DNA from: Aminipila luticellarii
Lineage (GTDB): Bacteria; Bacillota; Clostridia; Peptostreptococcales; Anaerovoracaceae
Assembly: GCF_004103735.1 (NCBI RefSeq)
Contig: NZ_CP035281.1
Location: 2,294,001-2,358,000 of the forward strand
Direction: 5' to 3'
Length of the DNA stretch: 64,000 nt
In this document: in pieces, positions 26,761-35,651 of the stretch
Position numbering within the stretch: the first letter of the stretch is position 1
Layout: every line of letters begins with the position of its first letter
Program-made: the position numbers and the translations under genes
The notes under the pieces: model-generated
Seen by the model: the letters and a program-made list of their open reading frames with translations, nothing else
The model's database searches: none
What the model was told of the DNA's origin: nothing

Positions 26761-28731
26761 TTATTCTTCCTGAACTAAAACCCAATGATCGTAAGCTTCC
26801 GACAATTTTGTCTTACATTCCTCGCTCCGATCGTGATACTTTGCAAGAAGTACATGGTCGCTGAAAACCTCTTCTCTGCACATTTCTTCTTCCAGCTCTG
26901 CCATTTCTTTTTCCAGGCTTTCAATTTCTTCTTCCAGCCTTTTCTGCTCCCGTTCTTTTCTTCTTGCTTTAGCTTCCAGCTCCTTATTGATCCTTCTCTG
27001 TTCGCTGGCGCTTAAATTATTGAAATCTACCGCCGCAGAAGCTTCCATGCCCCCGGAATTCTGAGCACTGTTCAATTCATTCAGATACTTTTTCCCCGAC
27101 GCAATTTCTTGCTTTTTTTCCATATAATAATCATACGATCCTAGGTATGCCGTGATTCCGTCTGTATCCAGCTCCATGATCCTGGTTGGAATCTTATTCA
27201 GGAAATACCGGTCATGAGATACCACGATCACTGTTCCCGGAAAATCCAGCAGGGCATCCTCAAAAACCTCTTTCGAGGTAATATCCAGATGGTTCGTCGG
27301 TTCGTCCAGAATCAGGACATTTGCTCCGGAAAGCATGAGCTTCAGTAAGGACAGCCTTGCCTTCTCTCCGCCGCTTAAGGCTCCCACATTCAAGAATACA
27401 CTTTCATTTTTAAATAAAAACCGCCCCAACAAGCTTCTCATTTCTGTATCCGTATACAACCGATAGGAATCTTTCATTTCATCAAAGACGGTATTGGCAG
27501 GATTGAGATTTTGCTGTTCCTGATCGTAATACCCAAACTGGACATTATGTCCGATCTTCAATCTGCCGCTGTCCGGCTCCATGTCGCCCATCAAAATTTT
27601 AAGCAGAGTGGTCTTTCCTACACCGTTCGGTCCAACAATACAAATCCGCTCTCCTCTTTTGATGTCCAGTTCTACATCGTGAAACAGTTCTTTTCTCTTT
27701 TGCCCGTAACCGAAGCCCTTTTGAAGCTTTTCCGTAAAGATTACATCGTTTCCGCTTTTAAACTGCTGTTTAAAGTGGATTTTCATCTTCCCTGCTAAAG
27801 CTTCCGGCCTTTCTACCAGCTCCAGATGAGATAATCGTTTTTCTCTGGACTGAGCCCGCTTAGCCAGTTTTTCTGTCCCGTGCTGCTTAAACCTTCGGAT
27901 GATTTCCTCCTGTTTGGCGATTTCCTTTTGCTGTCCTTCATATTTCCGCCATTCCTCTTCCCGCCTCTGGCGCTTCTTTTCTGCGTATTCGGAATATCCG
28001 CCTTGATATGTATACAGCTTATGATTCTCTACCTCAAATATCCGATTCACCGTCTGATCTAGGAAATACCGATCGTGGGAAATTAAAATAATGGTTCCGC
28101 TGTAGGATTTCAGATACTGCTCTAACCATTTTAAGGTCCCGATATCCAGGTGGTTGGTCGGTTCGTCTAAAAACAAGAGATCCGGCTTCTTTAAAAGCAG
28201 GCAGGCAAGAGCCAGTCTGGTTTTCTCCCCGCCGCTCAGCGTGGATATTTTTTTATCATAAAAGTTCTCCGTAAAAGCCATGCTATTTAATATGCCGTTT
28301 ATTTCACTTTTATAACTATATCCGTTGCATCTGTTGTAGGCTTCCATTATTTCATCATATTTTTGAAGCAGTTTATCTACATTCTCTCCCCTTGAGGACT
28401 TCTCTGCAATGTCCTGAGACAATTCAGCCATATCCCGTTCCATGTCTGCCACATGGCTGAAAATGGCCGTTACCTCTTCTATTAACGTTTTATCCGAATC
28501 AAAATTCTGGCTCTGTTTTAAATATCCGATGCTGGTATTCGCAGAAATAAATACATTTCCGTCGTCGCACGGCATTTCTCCGCACAGGATGTTCAGCAGC
28601 GTGGTCTTTCCGGCACCATTATTGCCAACGATTCCAATCCGATCCCCTTCATTCACATGAAAGGAGACCTCTTGAAGTATGATGTCAACTCCATAGGTCT
28701 TGGTTATATTCGTCGCTGAAAGTATTATCAT
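26761..28731 (-). CDS. ABC-F family ATPase (ribosome-associated)
   Basis: Soluble protein of 656 residues with two ABC nucleotide-binding domains and no membrane segments. The Walker A motifs are GNNGAGKTT and GPNGVGKTT, and the signatures are LSGGEKTRLAL and LSGGEKARLSL. An inter-domain linker of charged residues lies at about 235-310, and a Glu/Lys-rich coiled-coil tail covers the last 100 residues. The layout is that of YdiF/Uup-type ABC-F factors that act on the ribosome in translation or in antibiotic protection. It follows tsaD by 26 bp on the same strand. Confidence 0.92.
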   Translation of the reverse strand: MIILSATNITKTYGVDIILQEVSFHVNEGDRIGIVGNNGAGKTTLLNILCGEMPCDDGNVFISANTSIGYLKQSQNFDSDKTLIEEVTAIFSHVADMERDMAELSQDIAEKSSRGENVDKLLQKYDEIMEAYNRCNGYSYKSEINGILNSMAFTENFYDKKISTLSGGEKTRLALACLLLKKPDLLFLDEPTNHLDIGTLKWLEQYLKSYSGTIILISHDRYFLDQTVNRIFEVENHKLYTYQGGYSEYAEKKRQRREEEWRKYEGQQKEIAKQEEIIRRFKQHGTEKLAKRAQSREKRLSHLELVERPEALAGKMKIHFKQQFKSGNDVIFTEKLQKGFGYGQKRKELFHDVELDIKRGERICIVGPNGVGKTTLLKILMGDMEPDSGRLKIGHNVQFGYYDQEQQNLNPANTVFDEMKDSYRLYTDTEMRSLLGRFLFKNESVFLNVGALSGGEKARLSLLKLMLSGANVLILDEPTNHLDITSKEVFEDALLDFPGTVIVVSHDRYFLNKIPTRIMELDTDGITAYLGSYDYYMEKKQEIASGKKYLNELNSAQNSGGMEASAAVDFNNLSASEQRRINKELEAKARRKEREQKRLEEEIESLEKEMAELEEEMCREEVFSDHVLLAKYHDRSEECKTKLSEAYDHWVLVQEE

Positions 28732-28757
28732 ATTATATCTCCATTATTTTTACTCTT

Positions 28758-29783
28758 TCAAATATCTGTAAGGGGCAGATTTGGATAAGCATCCAGAGTC
28801 AGATCACTGACAAATCCGGCCTTGTATTTGTAATATGCCGCACAGCCGATCATGGCTGCATTGTCCGTACACAAAATCGGTGCAGGCCGATAAAGCTGGA
28901 TTCCTTTATCTCCGCATTGCTCCTGCAGCATTTCTCGAAGCTTGCTGTTAGCGGCCACCCCTCCTGCCAGCACAAGCTTGTCTTTTTTCATTTCCTTTGC
29001 GGCATGAACAGCCTTGGTGACAATGACATCCAGAACTGCCTGCTGAAAGCTGGCCGCCACATCTGCCCGATTCACTTCTCTTCCTGCCTGCTTCTCCGAA
29101 TTGATATAATTCAGCACACCGGTCTTGATGCCGCTGAAGCTGAAATCATAGCTGCCCTTTTCTAAAAACACCCGCTTAAATGGAATCGCCTCCGGATTTC
29201 CTTCTTTTGCAATCTGATCGATCAGGGGACCTCCCGGATACCCAAGCCCAAGCACTCTGGCCACTTTATCAAAGGCTTCTCCCGCCGCATCATCTCTGGT
29301 ACCGCCGAGTACCTCAAAGGAATTATAATCGTTGACTTCTACGATATTGGTATGTCCCCCTGAAACCACCAGAGCCATAAAAGGCGGTTCCAGTTCAGGA
29401 TACTGTATGTAATTGGCACTAATGTGCCCTTGTATATGATGTACTCCCACTAAAGGAATATTCTTCGCAAAAGCATACGCCTTTGCAGATGCCAGACCGA
29501 TAAGTAATGCCCCCACAAGTCCGGGTCCGTATGTTACACCGATCAGATCTACATCATCCAGTGTGACCCCGGCCTCTTTCAACGCCTGATCGGTCACCTG
29601 ATTGACATTTTCCAAATGATGTCTGGATGCGATTTCCGGTACGACCCCTCCAAATACTTGATGGATCTTGATCTGTGAGGCAATCACGTTGGAAAGCACT
29701 TCTCTCCCTTCCAGAAGCAAGGCTACCGAAGTCTCATCACAGCTTGATTCAATTCCCATTGTTAAAAATTTTCCGTTTTTCAT
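28758..29783 (-). CDS. tsaD: tRNA N6-threonylcarbamoyltransferase TsaD
   Basis: Catalytic subunit that transfers threonylcarbamoyl to A37 of ANN-decoding tRNAs (t6A), together with TsaB and TsaE encoded just upstream. The 341-residue length is normal. It shows the metal-binding HIQGH (His residues near 110-115), the ATP-binding SGGHT and the GGVAANS motif. Its start overlaps the stop of the small Cys-containing protein by 4 bp (ATGA), indicating coupled translation in the tsaE-tsaB-rimI-orf77-tsaD-ABC-F run. Confidence 0.97.
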   Translation of the reverse strand: MKNGKFLTMGIESSCDETSVALLLEGREVLSNVIASQIKIHQVFGGVVPEIASRHHLENVNQVTDQALKEAGVTLDDVDLIGVTYGPGLVGALLIGLASAKAYAFAKNIPLVGVHHIQGHISANYIQYPELEPPFMALVVSGGHTNIVEVNDYNSFEVLGGTRDDAAGEAFDKVARVLGLGYPGGPLIDQIAKEGNPEAIPFKRVFLEKGSYDFSFSGIKTGVLNYINSEKQAGREVNRADVAASFQQAVLDVIVTKAVHAAKEMKKDKLVLAGGVAANSKLREMLQEQCGDKGIQLYRPAPILCTDNAAMIGCAAYYKYKAGFVSDLTLDAYPNLPLTDI

Positions 29784-30013
29784 TCCATTCTCCCAATATT
29801 TGTGTCCTCACGCGCAATGCACTCGTTATCCGCGGATAAGTGCCTGCAATTTTCACAGGACATATAATCCGACATATTAAATGTACTGAAATCATGTCTT
29901 CTCTCAAATCTGCTGCACGTGGAAACGGGATGACTCATATCATCATAATAATCTTCACTGCTGTTATAATAATGATTGTCCCTGTTCTTGTTGCTGCCAT
30001 AGTACGTGGTCAT
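29780..30013 (-). CDS. Small cysteine-containing protein in the t6A operon
   Basis: A 77-residue protein I do not recognise. The N-terminus is rich in Tyr, Asn and Asp. The second half carries one isolated Cys and then a CENC pair with a further Cys nine residues on ([10 protein letters not shown] spacing), a pattern able to bind a zinc ion. It has a strong TTGGAGG site upstream of the ATG and overlaps tsaD by 4 bp, so it is almost surely translated and tied to tsaD. Its place between rimI and tsaD suggests a link to tRNA modification or to gene coupling only. Confidence 0.75.
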   Translation of the reverse strand: MTTYYGSNKNRDNHYYNSSEDYYDDMSHPVSTCSRFERRHDFSTFNMSDYMSCENCRHLSADNECIAREDTNIGRME

Positions 30014-30067
30014 TTCAAAACACCTCCAAAATACACTTTTATCTTAGTATTTCAAAGGCTATCTGTT

Positions 30068-30526
30068 TTATTCATGGTTGCGCCACATAATAATAGCGTT
30101 TTCACCGTTATCCAAATAGTAACCCTTTCGGATTCCTGCTGATTTAAAATTAAATTCTTTATATAAGCCTTGTGCCGGCAGATTGGATTCCCGGACTTCC
30201 AGTGTGAAACTGTTCAATCCGTTCTCCTCCGCTGCGTCGATCAGCGTAGCAACGATGGCTCTGCCGATTCCTCTTCTCCTGTAGTCAGGAGATACCGCTA
30301 CATTTGTGATGTGCCCTTCGTCGAAAATAGCCCATAACCCCGCATATCCCACAAGCTTTCCGTCAATTTCCGCGGCAATATAAAAAGCCCTGTCATTTTC
30401 TGTAAGCTCCTCTCGAAAAGCTTCTTCACTCCACGGATCGGCAAAACAAATTTTGTCCAAATCCGCCATGGCTCTTATGTCCTGCTCTGCCGCAGCTCTG
30501 ATCATCAAGTCACTCATAGCACTCAC
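30068..30526 (-). CDS. rimI: Ribosomal protein S18-alanine N-acetyltransferase
   Basis: GNAT-fold acetyltransferase that acetylates the N-terminal alanine of ribosomal protein S18. The 152-residue protein shows the acetyl-CoA loop RRRGIGRA and the family sequence NVAVSPDYRR. As in many Firmicutes it lies between tsaB and tsaD. The start is either the GTG at 30526, overlapping the tsaB stop by 4 bp, or the ATG at 30517. Confidence 0.94.
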   Translation of the reverse strand: MSAMSDLMIRAAAEQDIRAMADLDKICFADPWSEEAFREELTENDRAFYIAAEIDGKLVGYAGLWAIFDEGHITNVAVSPDYRRRGIGRAIVATLIDAAEENGLNSFTLEVRESNLPAQGLYKEFNFKSAGIRKGYYLDNGENAIIMWRNHE

Positions 30527-31269
30527 CGGTTGCTTTGTGCGGCTTTTGCTTCTTCCAATTTTCGTTCCGCTTCAGCTTTTCTCATATAATTGGGCTTTAA
30601 TTCGTCGTACGGACACGTTTTTCCTTCTTTATATAATTCAAATGCCAATTTTGCGGCAGAAGACGCTTTTTGATAGCGAATTCCAGCATCCGCAAACTTA
30701 ATTTGTATATTGCTATTTAACGATGAATTTTGCCATTCCTCTATTTGAGCCTTATATGCTTCGACACCATCTCCAAAAAAAGTGACTTCCTCTGCTTTCT
30801 CCCTTAAAGCAGACTCAAGTGCTTCTAAAAGCTCGGCAAGCATATAAGCATTTCCTTCTACCACTTCCCATATAGAGTCACCTTTCCACTTATAGGCGCC
30901 TCCGTATACCTGACTTCTTCTGGCATTAAAGATAGGGCAATACACCCCCTGATACGATTCCGCATTATAAAGAAAGGTCTTTAAGGTAGGCACACTGATA
31001 CAAGGAATCTGCAGTGCCTGCGCCAACGCTCTGGCGGAAGAGACGCCGATTCGGATACCTGTAAAGGAACCCGGGCCTTCCGATGCTGCGATTGCTGTCA
31101 AATCGCCTATCTGCAATTTACTTTTTTCGAGCACCTTTCCCACCATTGGCATTAAAAACTGCAAATGATTCAGCGTTTCCGAAGAAGCTTCCTCAAAAAT
31201 CTGACCCTTCTCATCAATAACTGCCACAGAGGCCGATGCTCCTGTGGTCTCAATCGCTAATATATTCAT
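30523..31269 (-). CDS. tsaB: t6A biosynthesis protein TsaB
   Basis: Inactive TsaD paralogue that scaffolds the t6A-forming complex. The 248-residue protein has the ASKHA-type start MNILAIETTGASASVAVID and the GPGSFTGIRIG segment typical of TsaB. It overlaps both tsaE (4 bp) and rimI (4 bp), so all are translationally coupled. The C-terminus is Lys/Glu/Ala-rich. Confidence 0.95.
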   Translation of the reverse strand: MNILAIETTGASASVAVIDEKGQIFEEASSETLNHLQFLMPMVGKVLEKSKLQIGDLTAIAASEGPGSFTGIRIGVSSARALAQALQIPCISVPTLKTFLYNAESYQGVYCPIFNARRSQVYGGAYKWKGDSIWEVVEGNAYMLAELLEALESALREKAEEVTFFGDGVEAYKAQIEEWQNSSLNSNIQIKFADAGIRYQKASSAAKLAFELYKEGKTCPYDELKPNYMRKAEAERKLEEAKAAQSNR

Positions 31270-31700
31270 AGACCCGCCTCCAGTCCTTTTATGTCGTATA
31301 TTCTTTCCCCTTCACGTTCCCCATACGAAAGATGGATCACGATGGCATCCTCCGGAATAATCTCTGAAATCAGATCTGCCCATTCCACAATGCACACACC
31401 GTTTCCGAAAAAATACTCTTCATATCCGATTTCAAACATTTCTTCCACATCTTTTATACGGTACACGTCAAAATGGTAGAGCGGCAGCCGTCCGTCCTGA
31501 TATTCCTGAACAATCGTAAAAGTAGGACTTGTAATGGTTTCTTTGACGTCAAGCCCCTCTGCAATATATTTGGTCAGTGCCGTTTTACCTGTTCCCAAGT
31601 CCCCTATCAGGGCAACAATATTTCCTGATTTCAGTTTGTCCGCAAGCTTTAACCCGAATTTCCTCGTTTGTTTTTCATCTCTTATCACTAATTTACTCAT
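31266..31700 (-). CDS. tsaE: t6A biosynthesis ATPase TsaE
   Basis: ATPase that resets the TsaB-TsaD complex, 144 residues. The Walker A motif is GDLGTGKTALTKYIA and the later TSPTFTIVQEY and WADLI motifs are those of TsaE. It heads the t6A operon. A possible TACAAT -10 element ends only 7 bp before the ATG, and there is no spaced ribosome-binding site, so its mRNA may be leaderless. Confidence 0.95.
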   Translation of the reverse strand: MSKLVIRDEKQTRKFGLKLADKLKSGNIVALIGDLGTGKTALTKYIAEGLDVKETITSPTFTIVQEYQDGRLPLYHFDVYRIKDVEEMFEIGYEEYFFGNGVCIVEWADLISEIIPEDAIVIHLSYGEREGERIYDIKGLEAGL

Positions 31701-31707
31701 ACCTTTT

Positions 31708-31713
31708 ATTGTA
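31708..31713 (-). promoter_or_regulatory. Possible extended -10 element of tsaE (leaderless start)
   Basis: Minus strand TGG-TACAAT, with a weak -35, ends seven bases before the tsaE ATG. Confidence 0.35.
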
Positions 31714-31740
31714 CCACACTATCCGTTTTAATAACATATT

Positions 31741-31771
31741 AAAATGCCCTGACAAAAGAATCAAGGCATTT
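31741..31771 (-). terminator. Probable terminator of ribU
   Basis: Arms AAATGCCTTGA and TCAGGGCATTT (one mismatch) on the minus strand, followed by a short T/A-rich tract, 30 bp after the ribU stop. Confidence 0.6.
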
Positions 31772-31800
31772 GATCATTTTTATTTCATTGCAGCATCCGG

Positions 31801-32340
31801 CTATCTGTGCAAGAACCCGGAGATTCTCTTATATAAGAAAAAGGTCATCACGGAATTCACACCGGCTTTTATCAAGTTAAAGCCTGCGATAAAGCCCATC
31901 AGATCTTTGACTGTACTAACAGGCCATCCCGTATAATACGGCGTGATAATCAAATTTGCGATAATCATTACGATGGTCATCACAATGGAACCCGAAACCA
32001 GGGCAAGAACAGCTTCTCTCTTATTTTTCCTTCCCCTGTATAATAGTCCTGCTGTCAGAGCAAAAGCTCCCGTGGCCAGTATGTGCATGATGATACCGTA
32101 TAAGCCGCTTGCAGCGCTTACGGTAATTCCCTGAATCACTGCGGTGACCGCTGCCAGCAGAAGGCCCGCCATGGGTCCAAAGGCAAACGTACCGATCAAG
32201 ATCGGAATGTCTGCGGGATCATATTCCAGAAAGGGTACGGCAGGAAAAATCGGAAAATGCACCAAGTAGACCAAAACCACTGAAATTGCTACCAGCATGC
32301 CCATTTTGGCCAGTTTTATCGTTTTATTTTGTGAAGTCAT
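31801..32340 (-). CDS. ribU: ECF transporter S component for riboflavin (RibU)
   Basis: Substrate-binding membrane subunit of an energy-coupling-factor vitamin transporter, 179 residues with six hydrophobic helices. The sequence FLEYDPADIPILIGTFAFGP is characteristic of RibU. An FMN riboswitch with a terminator platform precedes the gene, which independently supports flavin transport. The shared ECF module (EcfA/EcfA'/EcfT) is not in this window. Confidence 0.94.
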   Translation of the reverse strand: MTSQNKTIKLAKMGMLVAISVVLVYLVHFPIFPAVPFLEYDPADIPILIGTFAFGPMAGLLLAAVTAVIQGITVSAASGLYGIIMHILATGAFALTAGLLYRGRKNKREAVLALVSGSIVMTIVMIIANLIITPYYTGWPVSTVKDLMGFIAGFNLIKAGVNSVMTFFLYKRISGFLHR

Positions 32341-32395
32341 TTATCTAGTTCCTCTCAATCTTTTTATAATGGGAGATTCTCTCTCTTACGGCACT

Positions 32396-32421
32396 AAAAA
32401 ACCCTGAGATTTCTCTCAGGG
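32396..32421 (-). terminator. Terminator of the FMN riboswitch expression platform
   Basis: CCCTGAG-N6-CTCAGGG followed by TTTTTT on the minus strand, between the aptamer and ribU. Ligand-bound aptamer would favour this hairpin and stop transcription. Confidence 0.88.
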
Positions 32422-32460
32422 CCTGCTCAACTGAAATAAACGCATATAAAAAATATGCCT

Positions 32461-32578
32461 GTTTCTTTCGTCCGGACTATACCGTCGGTATGGGGATCTG
32501 ACCCATTCTGCCTTTCGGCTCGCGGACTCGTAGCTAAGCTCATTACCGCCGGTGAGGATTTGCACCTCCCCCTGAAAC
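32461..32578 (-). ncRNA. FMN riboswitch (RFN element)
   Basis: Minus strand carries the conserved aptamer blocks in order: AGGGGGAGGTGCAAATCC, ACCGGCGGTAA, AGTCCGCGAGC and AGTCCGGACGAAAG. These are the highly conserved junction segments of the FMN aptamer. It lies between a good promoter and a terminator hairpin ahead of ribU. Confidence 0.96.
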
Positions 32579-32591
32579 AATTATGTAACGT

Positions 32592-32620
32592 ATTATACAC
32601 TCAGTGTGTTAATCTGTAAA
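32592..32620 (-). promoter_or_regulatory. Promoter of the FMN riboswitch/ribU transcript
   Basis: Minus strand TTTACA, 17-bp spacer, TATAAT. It overlaps the last codons of the upstream pepV gene. Confidence 0.75.
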
Positions 32621-34067
32621 TAGCATCTGCAAAAATTTTCGCATTTAAAATCAGTTTATCTATTTCGATATATTCATTTCGCTGGTGAGACGGATCCGGA
32701 TCCCCCGGAAAAATGCTTCCAAATGCCACAATATTTTTTGCTGCCCTGGCATAGGTTCCTCCGCCTATAACGATAGGCTCTCTTTCCGTATCTCCTGTAT
32801 GCTCCCCGTAGATTTCCATCAGGGTCTTAATCATCGGATTATCCGCCGGCATATAAATAGGAAGCTGATTTTTTATTTTAATAATGCCCATATTATATTT
32901 ATTTATCACGGGCATTAACGCACCGTACACCGCATCATCGGTAAGGGTAACGGGATACCTTATATTTAGAGTGAGTATGACGGCTTCTCCTTCCAGATCG
33001 ACCTTGCCCACATTCAATACCAATTTTCCGGAAGGCTCATCGGAAAGATCGCAGCCAAGGGCCGCTCCATCCGTTTCATATCCGATATACTGGTTATAGA
33101 ATCCAACGAATTCATTGACATCATCATTGATTATGTCAAGCTCTCCCAAAAAATCCATCAGAAGGGAAATCGCATTGACTCCGCACTCCGGCGTAGCTCC
33201 GTGAGCTGAAATACCCTGCGCCACAATTTCTAAACTTTTCCCCACACCTTTGCAGTTCAATCTGGCTCCATAGGCGATCTGCCCCTTCTCCGAACATTTT
33301 TCATTTCTATAGCGGGCCGCCAATTCTTTTACTTTATCATAGGCTTCCATCTTATCCGCCCGTATGACGGCTCTGGCGTAATCTGCCACTGAATTTGCGG
33401 CAGTACCGCCGGTAAGACTTCTGAGTTCAATGCCCTTTCCGGTAGTCTTTCCGATTTTTTTAGCCAGTTGAAAAACTAAAATTCCCATTTCTCCGTGAAT
33501 AGCCGGATACTCTGCATCCGGTGTGAATCCAAAATCCGGTGCCTTCACCTTGGATAGGTAATAATGCATCCCTTTCCAATTCGTCTCTTCATCCAGCCCC
33601 AAAATAAGTCTCACTTTTTTCTCCGGCATGTACCCGCTATCCTTAAGAGCCTTCATCGCATAATACGCTGCCACCACGGGGCCTTTGTTATCAATAGCCC
33701 CTCTGCCATAAATTTTACCATCTGCAACAACTCCGCCATAGGGTTCGTACTCCCAGTCCGAACCCTCCGGAACCACGTCCAAGTGGCCGATAATTCCCAT
33801 AACTTCATCGCTGGTTCCGGTGATCTGCCCGTTTTCATCGAGAAAATATCCGCCAAATTCAATATGCCCGCCATAATTATCCGCGTTTTCCGTATCGAAC
33901 CCATCCGCTTCGGCCTTCTTTAGTATGTAATCAAAAGCTTCGGCTATGCCCTTTCCAAAGGGTGCGTCAGCAGTGGGCTTCTCTTCCGCACTTTTAATGG
34001 AGATAAGCTCCTGAAGAGTCTTCACTATTTCTTCTTTTGATTCTTCAATCCTTTTTAAGTAATCCAT
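32601..34067 (-). CDS. pepV: M20-family dipeptidase PepV
   Basis: Di-zinc cytosolic dipeptidase of about 488 residues. The metal-site motifs are GHLDVVPEG (His and catalytic Asp), GRGAIDNKGP (bridging Asp) and DEETNWKGMHYY (general-base Glu pair). The length and the PepV-type lid insertion fit the family, which cleaves dipeptides with an unblocked N-terminus. The ATG at 34067 is preferred because GGAGG lies 6 bases upstream. It overlaps the 3' end of the CapA-like gene by about 20 bp, so the two are cotranscribed. Confidence 0.92.
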   Translation of the reverse strand: MDYLKRIEESKEEIVKTLQELISIKSAEEKPTADAPFGKGIAEAFDYILKKAEADGFDTENADNYGGHIEFGGYFLDENGQITGTSDEVMGIIGHLDVVPEGSDWEYEPYGGVVADGKIYGRGAIDNKGPVVAAYYAMKALKDSGYMPEKKVRLILGLDEETNWKGMHYYLSKVKAPDFGFTPDAEYPAIHGEMGILVFQLAKKIGKTTGKGIELRSLTGGTAANSVADYARAVIRADKMEAYDKVKELAARYRNEKCSEKGQIAYGARLNCKGVGKSLEIVAQGISAHGATPECGVNAISLLMDFLGELDIINDDVNEFVGFYNQYIGYETDGAALGCDLSDEPSGKLVLNVGKVDLEGEAVILTLNIRYPVTLTDDAVYGALMPVINKYNMGIIKIKNQLPIYMPADNPMIKTLMEIYGEHTGDTEREPIVIGGGTYARAAKNIVAFGSIFPGDPDPSHQRNEYIEIDKLILNAKIFADAIYRLTH

Positions 34068-35277
34068 TTGCATCCTCCAATGCCGCTTCTGCCCTGGATA
34101 AATGTCCGGAGGCTTTCAGCGTTTCATTCTTTTGCAGGTTATCATCTAAAGGAATAATTTCATAGATAGGCTTGCTCCCCGTTGTATATTTTTCGACCCA
34201 GGTCGGTATTGCGCTCATTTTTATGTCTGTAATTTTGCCCTGTGATTTCAGATATTTTAAATGCACTTTAGCAAGGATACCCTCTTCAGTATATCGGTTG
34301 TCAAGGGTCTCTATTCTCTGATTTGAAATAAAGTTCCCCATACTGAAAAATACAGGAATCTCTTTACCGTCCTTCTGACTTTTCAGATATTCCATTTCTT
34401 GCAGCACATGAGGATGCGATGCAAAAATCATGTCCACATTCATATGATCCGCACTTTGCTGCGCTATATATCGCTGCCACCGATTCGCGGAAGTCTGATA
34501 CTCTTCTCCCCAATGGTAATAAAGTATGACAATTTCAGCACCATCTGTTCTTGCCTCGTCGCAGGTCCTTTTTATCTGCTCTAAATCCTGATCAAGCGTC
34601 TGATAACTGAACGAATTAATAAGCTCTGCATTTTCGGAAGAGATCACCCTCCCATTTATTCCTGTACCGGTTCCGCTTACAGGGGTTTCATAGGTATAAG
34701 GCACGACGGCTACCTTGACCCCCTTCACTTCAATCATGGCATACCGTTTTTCCTGTGGATCGAGGCGGCTTCCGGCTGTAAGAAATCCCTTATTCCTAAG
34801 GACTTCAACCGTTCTTTTCAACCCGTATCCTCCCCTGTCCATCATGTGATTGTTGGAGGTGATAGCCACATCAAACCCGGCATCTTTCAAAGCATCTGCC
34901 AGCTCATCGGGAGCACAGAAGTCCGGGTAACCCGAATAGGGTGCTCCTGCAAAGGTCGTCTCCACATTACACAGAGCCAGATCCGCCTGACTAATATAAT
35001 CTTTTACATATCTATAATTGTTTGTATAATCGTACTTCTTCGTACTTGAATCGTATTGACTCGCTAACTGAGATCTATGCACCATGACATCCCCTACGCA
35101 CAGGATATTTAAATCAATAGGCTGCTCCGGCTGCTGAGGAACGGGGTTCTCAGACGGTGCGACTCCATTACTGCATCCACTAAAAAGCAGTGGAAATGCG
35201 ATCAGGCACCCCACTGCAATGAAAGCCGTTATCAGAAGCGCTGTAAATCGATTTTTTCTTTCAGCGTTTTCTATCAT
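34045..35277 (-). CDS. CapA-family lipoprotein
   Basis: A 410-residue protein of the CapA/PgsA metallophosphoesterase-like family, which is linked with poly-gamma-glutamate or cell-surface polymer handling. After an N-terminal hydrophobic segment the lipobox LFSGC marks lipid anchoring. The fold is marked by ILCVGDVMVHRSQL near the start, ITSNNHMMDRGG and the HWGEEY and SHPHVLQ motifs. No pgsB/pgsC partners are nearby, so polymer synthesis is not supported here. It lies 9 bp after the nfu gene. Confidence 0.88.
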   Translation of the reverse strand: MIENAERKNRFTALLITAFIAVGCLIAFPLLFSGCSNGVAPSENPVPQQPEQPIDLNILCVGDVMVHRSQLASQYDSSTKKYDYTNNYRYVKDYISQADLALCNVETTFAGAPYSGYPDFCAPDELADALKDAGFDVAITSNNHMMDRGGYGLKRTVEVLRNKGFLTAGSRLDPQEKRYAMIEVKGVKVAVVPYTYETPVSGTGTGINGRVISSENAELINSFSYQTLDQDLEQIKRTCDEARTDGAEIVILYYHWGEEYQTSANRWQRYIAQQSADHMNVDMIFASHPHVLQEMEYLKSQKDGKEIPVFFSMGNFISNQRIETLDNRYTEEGILAKVHLKYLKSQGKITDIKMSAIPTWVEKYTTGSKPIYEIIPLDDNLQKNETLKASGHLSRAEAALEDANGLLKKD

Positions 35278-35286
35278 TTTTTCTTA

Positions 35287-35508
35287 CTAAACGTTTTCTA
35301 CGCCTGCGATTTCAGGATAAGATTCTTTTAAAAGCCTTTCAACCACAGCTTTTAATGTCATCGTTGCACCCGGACAGCCTGCGCAATGTCCCTGTAATTT
35401 TACTTTAACGACATTTTCTGGGGTAAGTTCAACAAACTCAATATCTCCTCCGTCTCTCTGCAAGAAAGGTCGGATATTTTCTAAAGCTTCTTTAATTTTT
35501 TCTTCCAT
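35287..35508 (-). CDS. NifU C-terminal-like (Nfu) iron-sulfur scaffold
   Basis: A 73-residue protein consisting only of the Nfu domain. The conserved CAGCPGA motif (CxxC) holds a [4Fe-4S] cluster at a dimer interface for delivery to target proteins. Short stand-alone Nfu proteins are common in Clostridia. An AGGAG site lies upstream, and a long perfect palindrome sits about 70 bp before the start. Confidence 0.93.
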   Translation of the reverse strand: MEEKIKEALENIRPFLQRDGGDIEFVELTPENVVKVKLQGHCAGCPGATMTLKAVVERLLKESYPEIAGVENV

Positions 35509-35580
35509 TGTAATTCTCCTTTTTCTACTTTTTATTATTTTACCACAAAAACCTTGGTTTCAATAGTAAATATTTCGCAC

Positions 35581-35607
35581 GCTTTTATACAATTTTTGTA
35601 TAAAAGC
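35581..35607. promoter_or_regulatory. Perfect 12-bp-arm palindrome upstream of nfu
   Basis: GCTTTTATACAA-N3-TTGTATAAAAGC. Both arms match perfectly and there is no T run on either strand, so an operator or RNA hairpin is more likely than a standard terminator. It lies between the ABC substrate-binding gene stop and nfu. Confidence 0.6.
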
Positions 35608-35651
35608 TGCAAAGTCCTATCACCAATGTGGTCAGAACTTTCATGAACCGA

